A model generated the notes under the pieces. That model was given only the letters and a program-made list of their open reading frames with translations. It did no database searches and was not told where the DNA came from. From Cyanobacteriota bacterium (GTDB lineage: Bacteria > Cyanobacteriota > Cyanobacteriia > Leptolyngbyales > Leptolyngbyaceae): DNA of 14,348 bases. Each line of letters opens with the position of its first letter. The stretch's first letter is position 1. Position numbers and translations under genes: made by a program. Location of the stretch: contig JAIXVO010000613.1 in the NCBI GenBank assembly GCA_027482985.1, forward strand, positions 1 through 14,348, in the 5' to 3' direction. This document shows positions 14,315-14,348 of this stretch, piece after piece.

Positions 14315-14348
14315 CCCTCTGGAGGGGGTTCGGGGGACGCAGCCGTCC
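14315..14348. repeat. Palindromic extragenic element cut by the window end
   Basis: CCCTC-TG-GAGGG is followed by a GGAGGGGGTT run and GGACG-CAGC-CGTCC (14335-14348), a 5-bp dyad reaching the last base. It resembles the G-rich head of the element at 3767-3802. The rest of 14218-14314 shows no gene and no clear terminator. Confidence 0.5.

Overview
This window reads as a stretch of cyanobacterial chromosome. The octamer GCGATCGC (HIP1) and its core recur throughout coding and non-coding DNA. The gaps hold short heptamer tandem arrays (STRR type) and small palindromes typical of filamentous cyanobacteria. The proteins are also cyanobacterial in kind: SipA (DUF3148), a RarA AAA+ ATPase with a long C-terminal extension, and a Hsp70-like protein without a lid. 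No phage, insertion sequence, CRISPR, tRNA or rRNA was seen. The genus cannot be fixed by eye.

Layout. (1) 1-2440: a heptamer array, then a Hsp70-family ATPase (+), then four GGTAATG-type heptamer arrays of alternating orientation enclosing the small regulator gene sipA (-). (2) 2442-3680: cbiX (-), a sirohydrochlorin chelatase with a His-rich tail, preceded by a cobalamin riboswitch that I identify from its conserved core and four supporting helices. This ties the chelatase to B12 (cobalt) synthesis. (3) 3681-6299: a repeat-bearing gap, then a two-gene unit (-) of a ~70-residue protein and polyphosphate kinase ppk1. (4) 6382-7806: an unrecognised 247-residue protein (+) with a hydrophobic segment and a C-terminal HTH-like module, convergent with and overlapping by 12 bp an isochorismatase-fold cysteine hydrolase (-). 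(5) 8091-10264: divergent pgl (6-phosphogluconolactonase, -) and trpB (+) around a 200-bp regulatory region with a perfect 8-bp dyad and a TATAAT box. (6) 10265-10902: a mainly non-coding stretch with a hairpin after trpB and a 54-codon ORF with a strong Shine-Dalgarno. (7) 10889-14217: a RarA/methyltransferase-like fusion (-) divergent by 47 bp from a DUF3445 heme-dependent oxidative N-demethylase-family protein (+). (8) The window ends inside another palindromic repeat.

The genes are mostly unrelated housekeeping functions: chaperone, stress signalling, tetrapyrrole/B12, phosphate storage, pentose phosphate, tryptophan and replication repair. The points of most interest are the compact cobalamin riboswitch and its possible loop-loop expression platform, the invasion of both ends of sipA by heptamer repeats, the unassigned membrane/HTH protein, and the RarA fusion.
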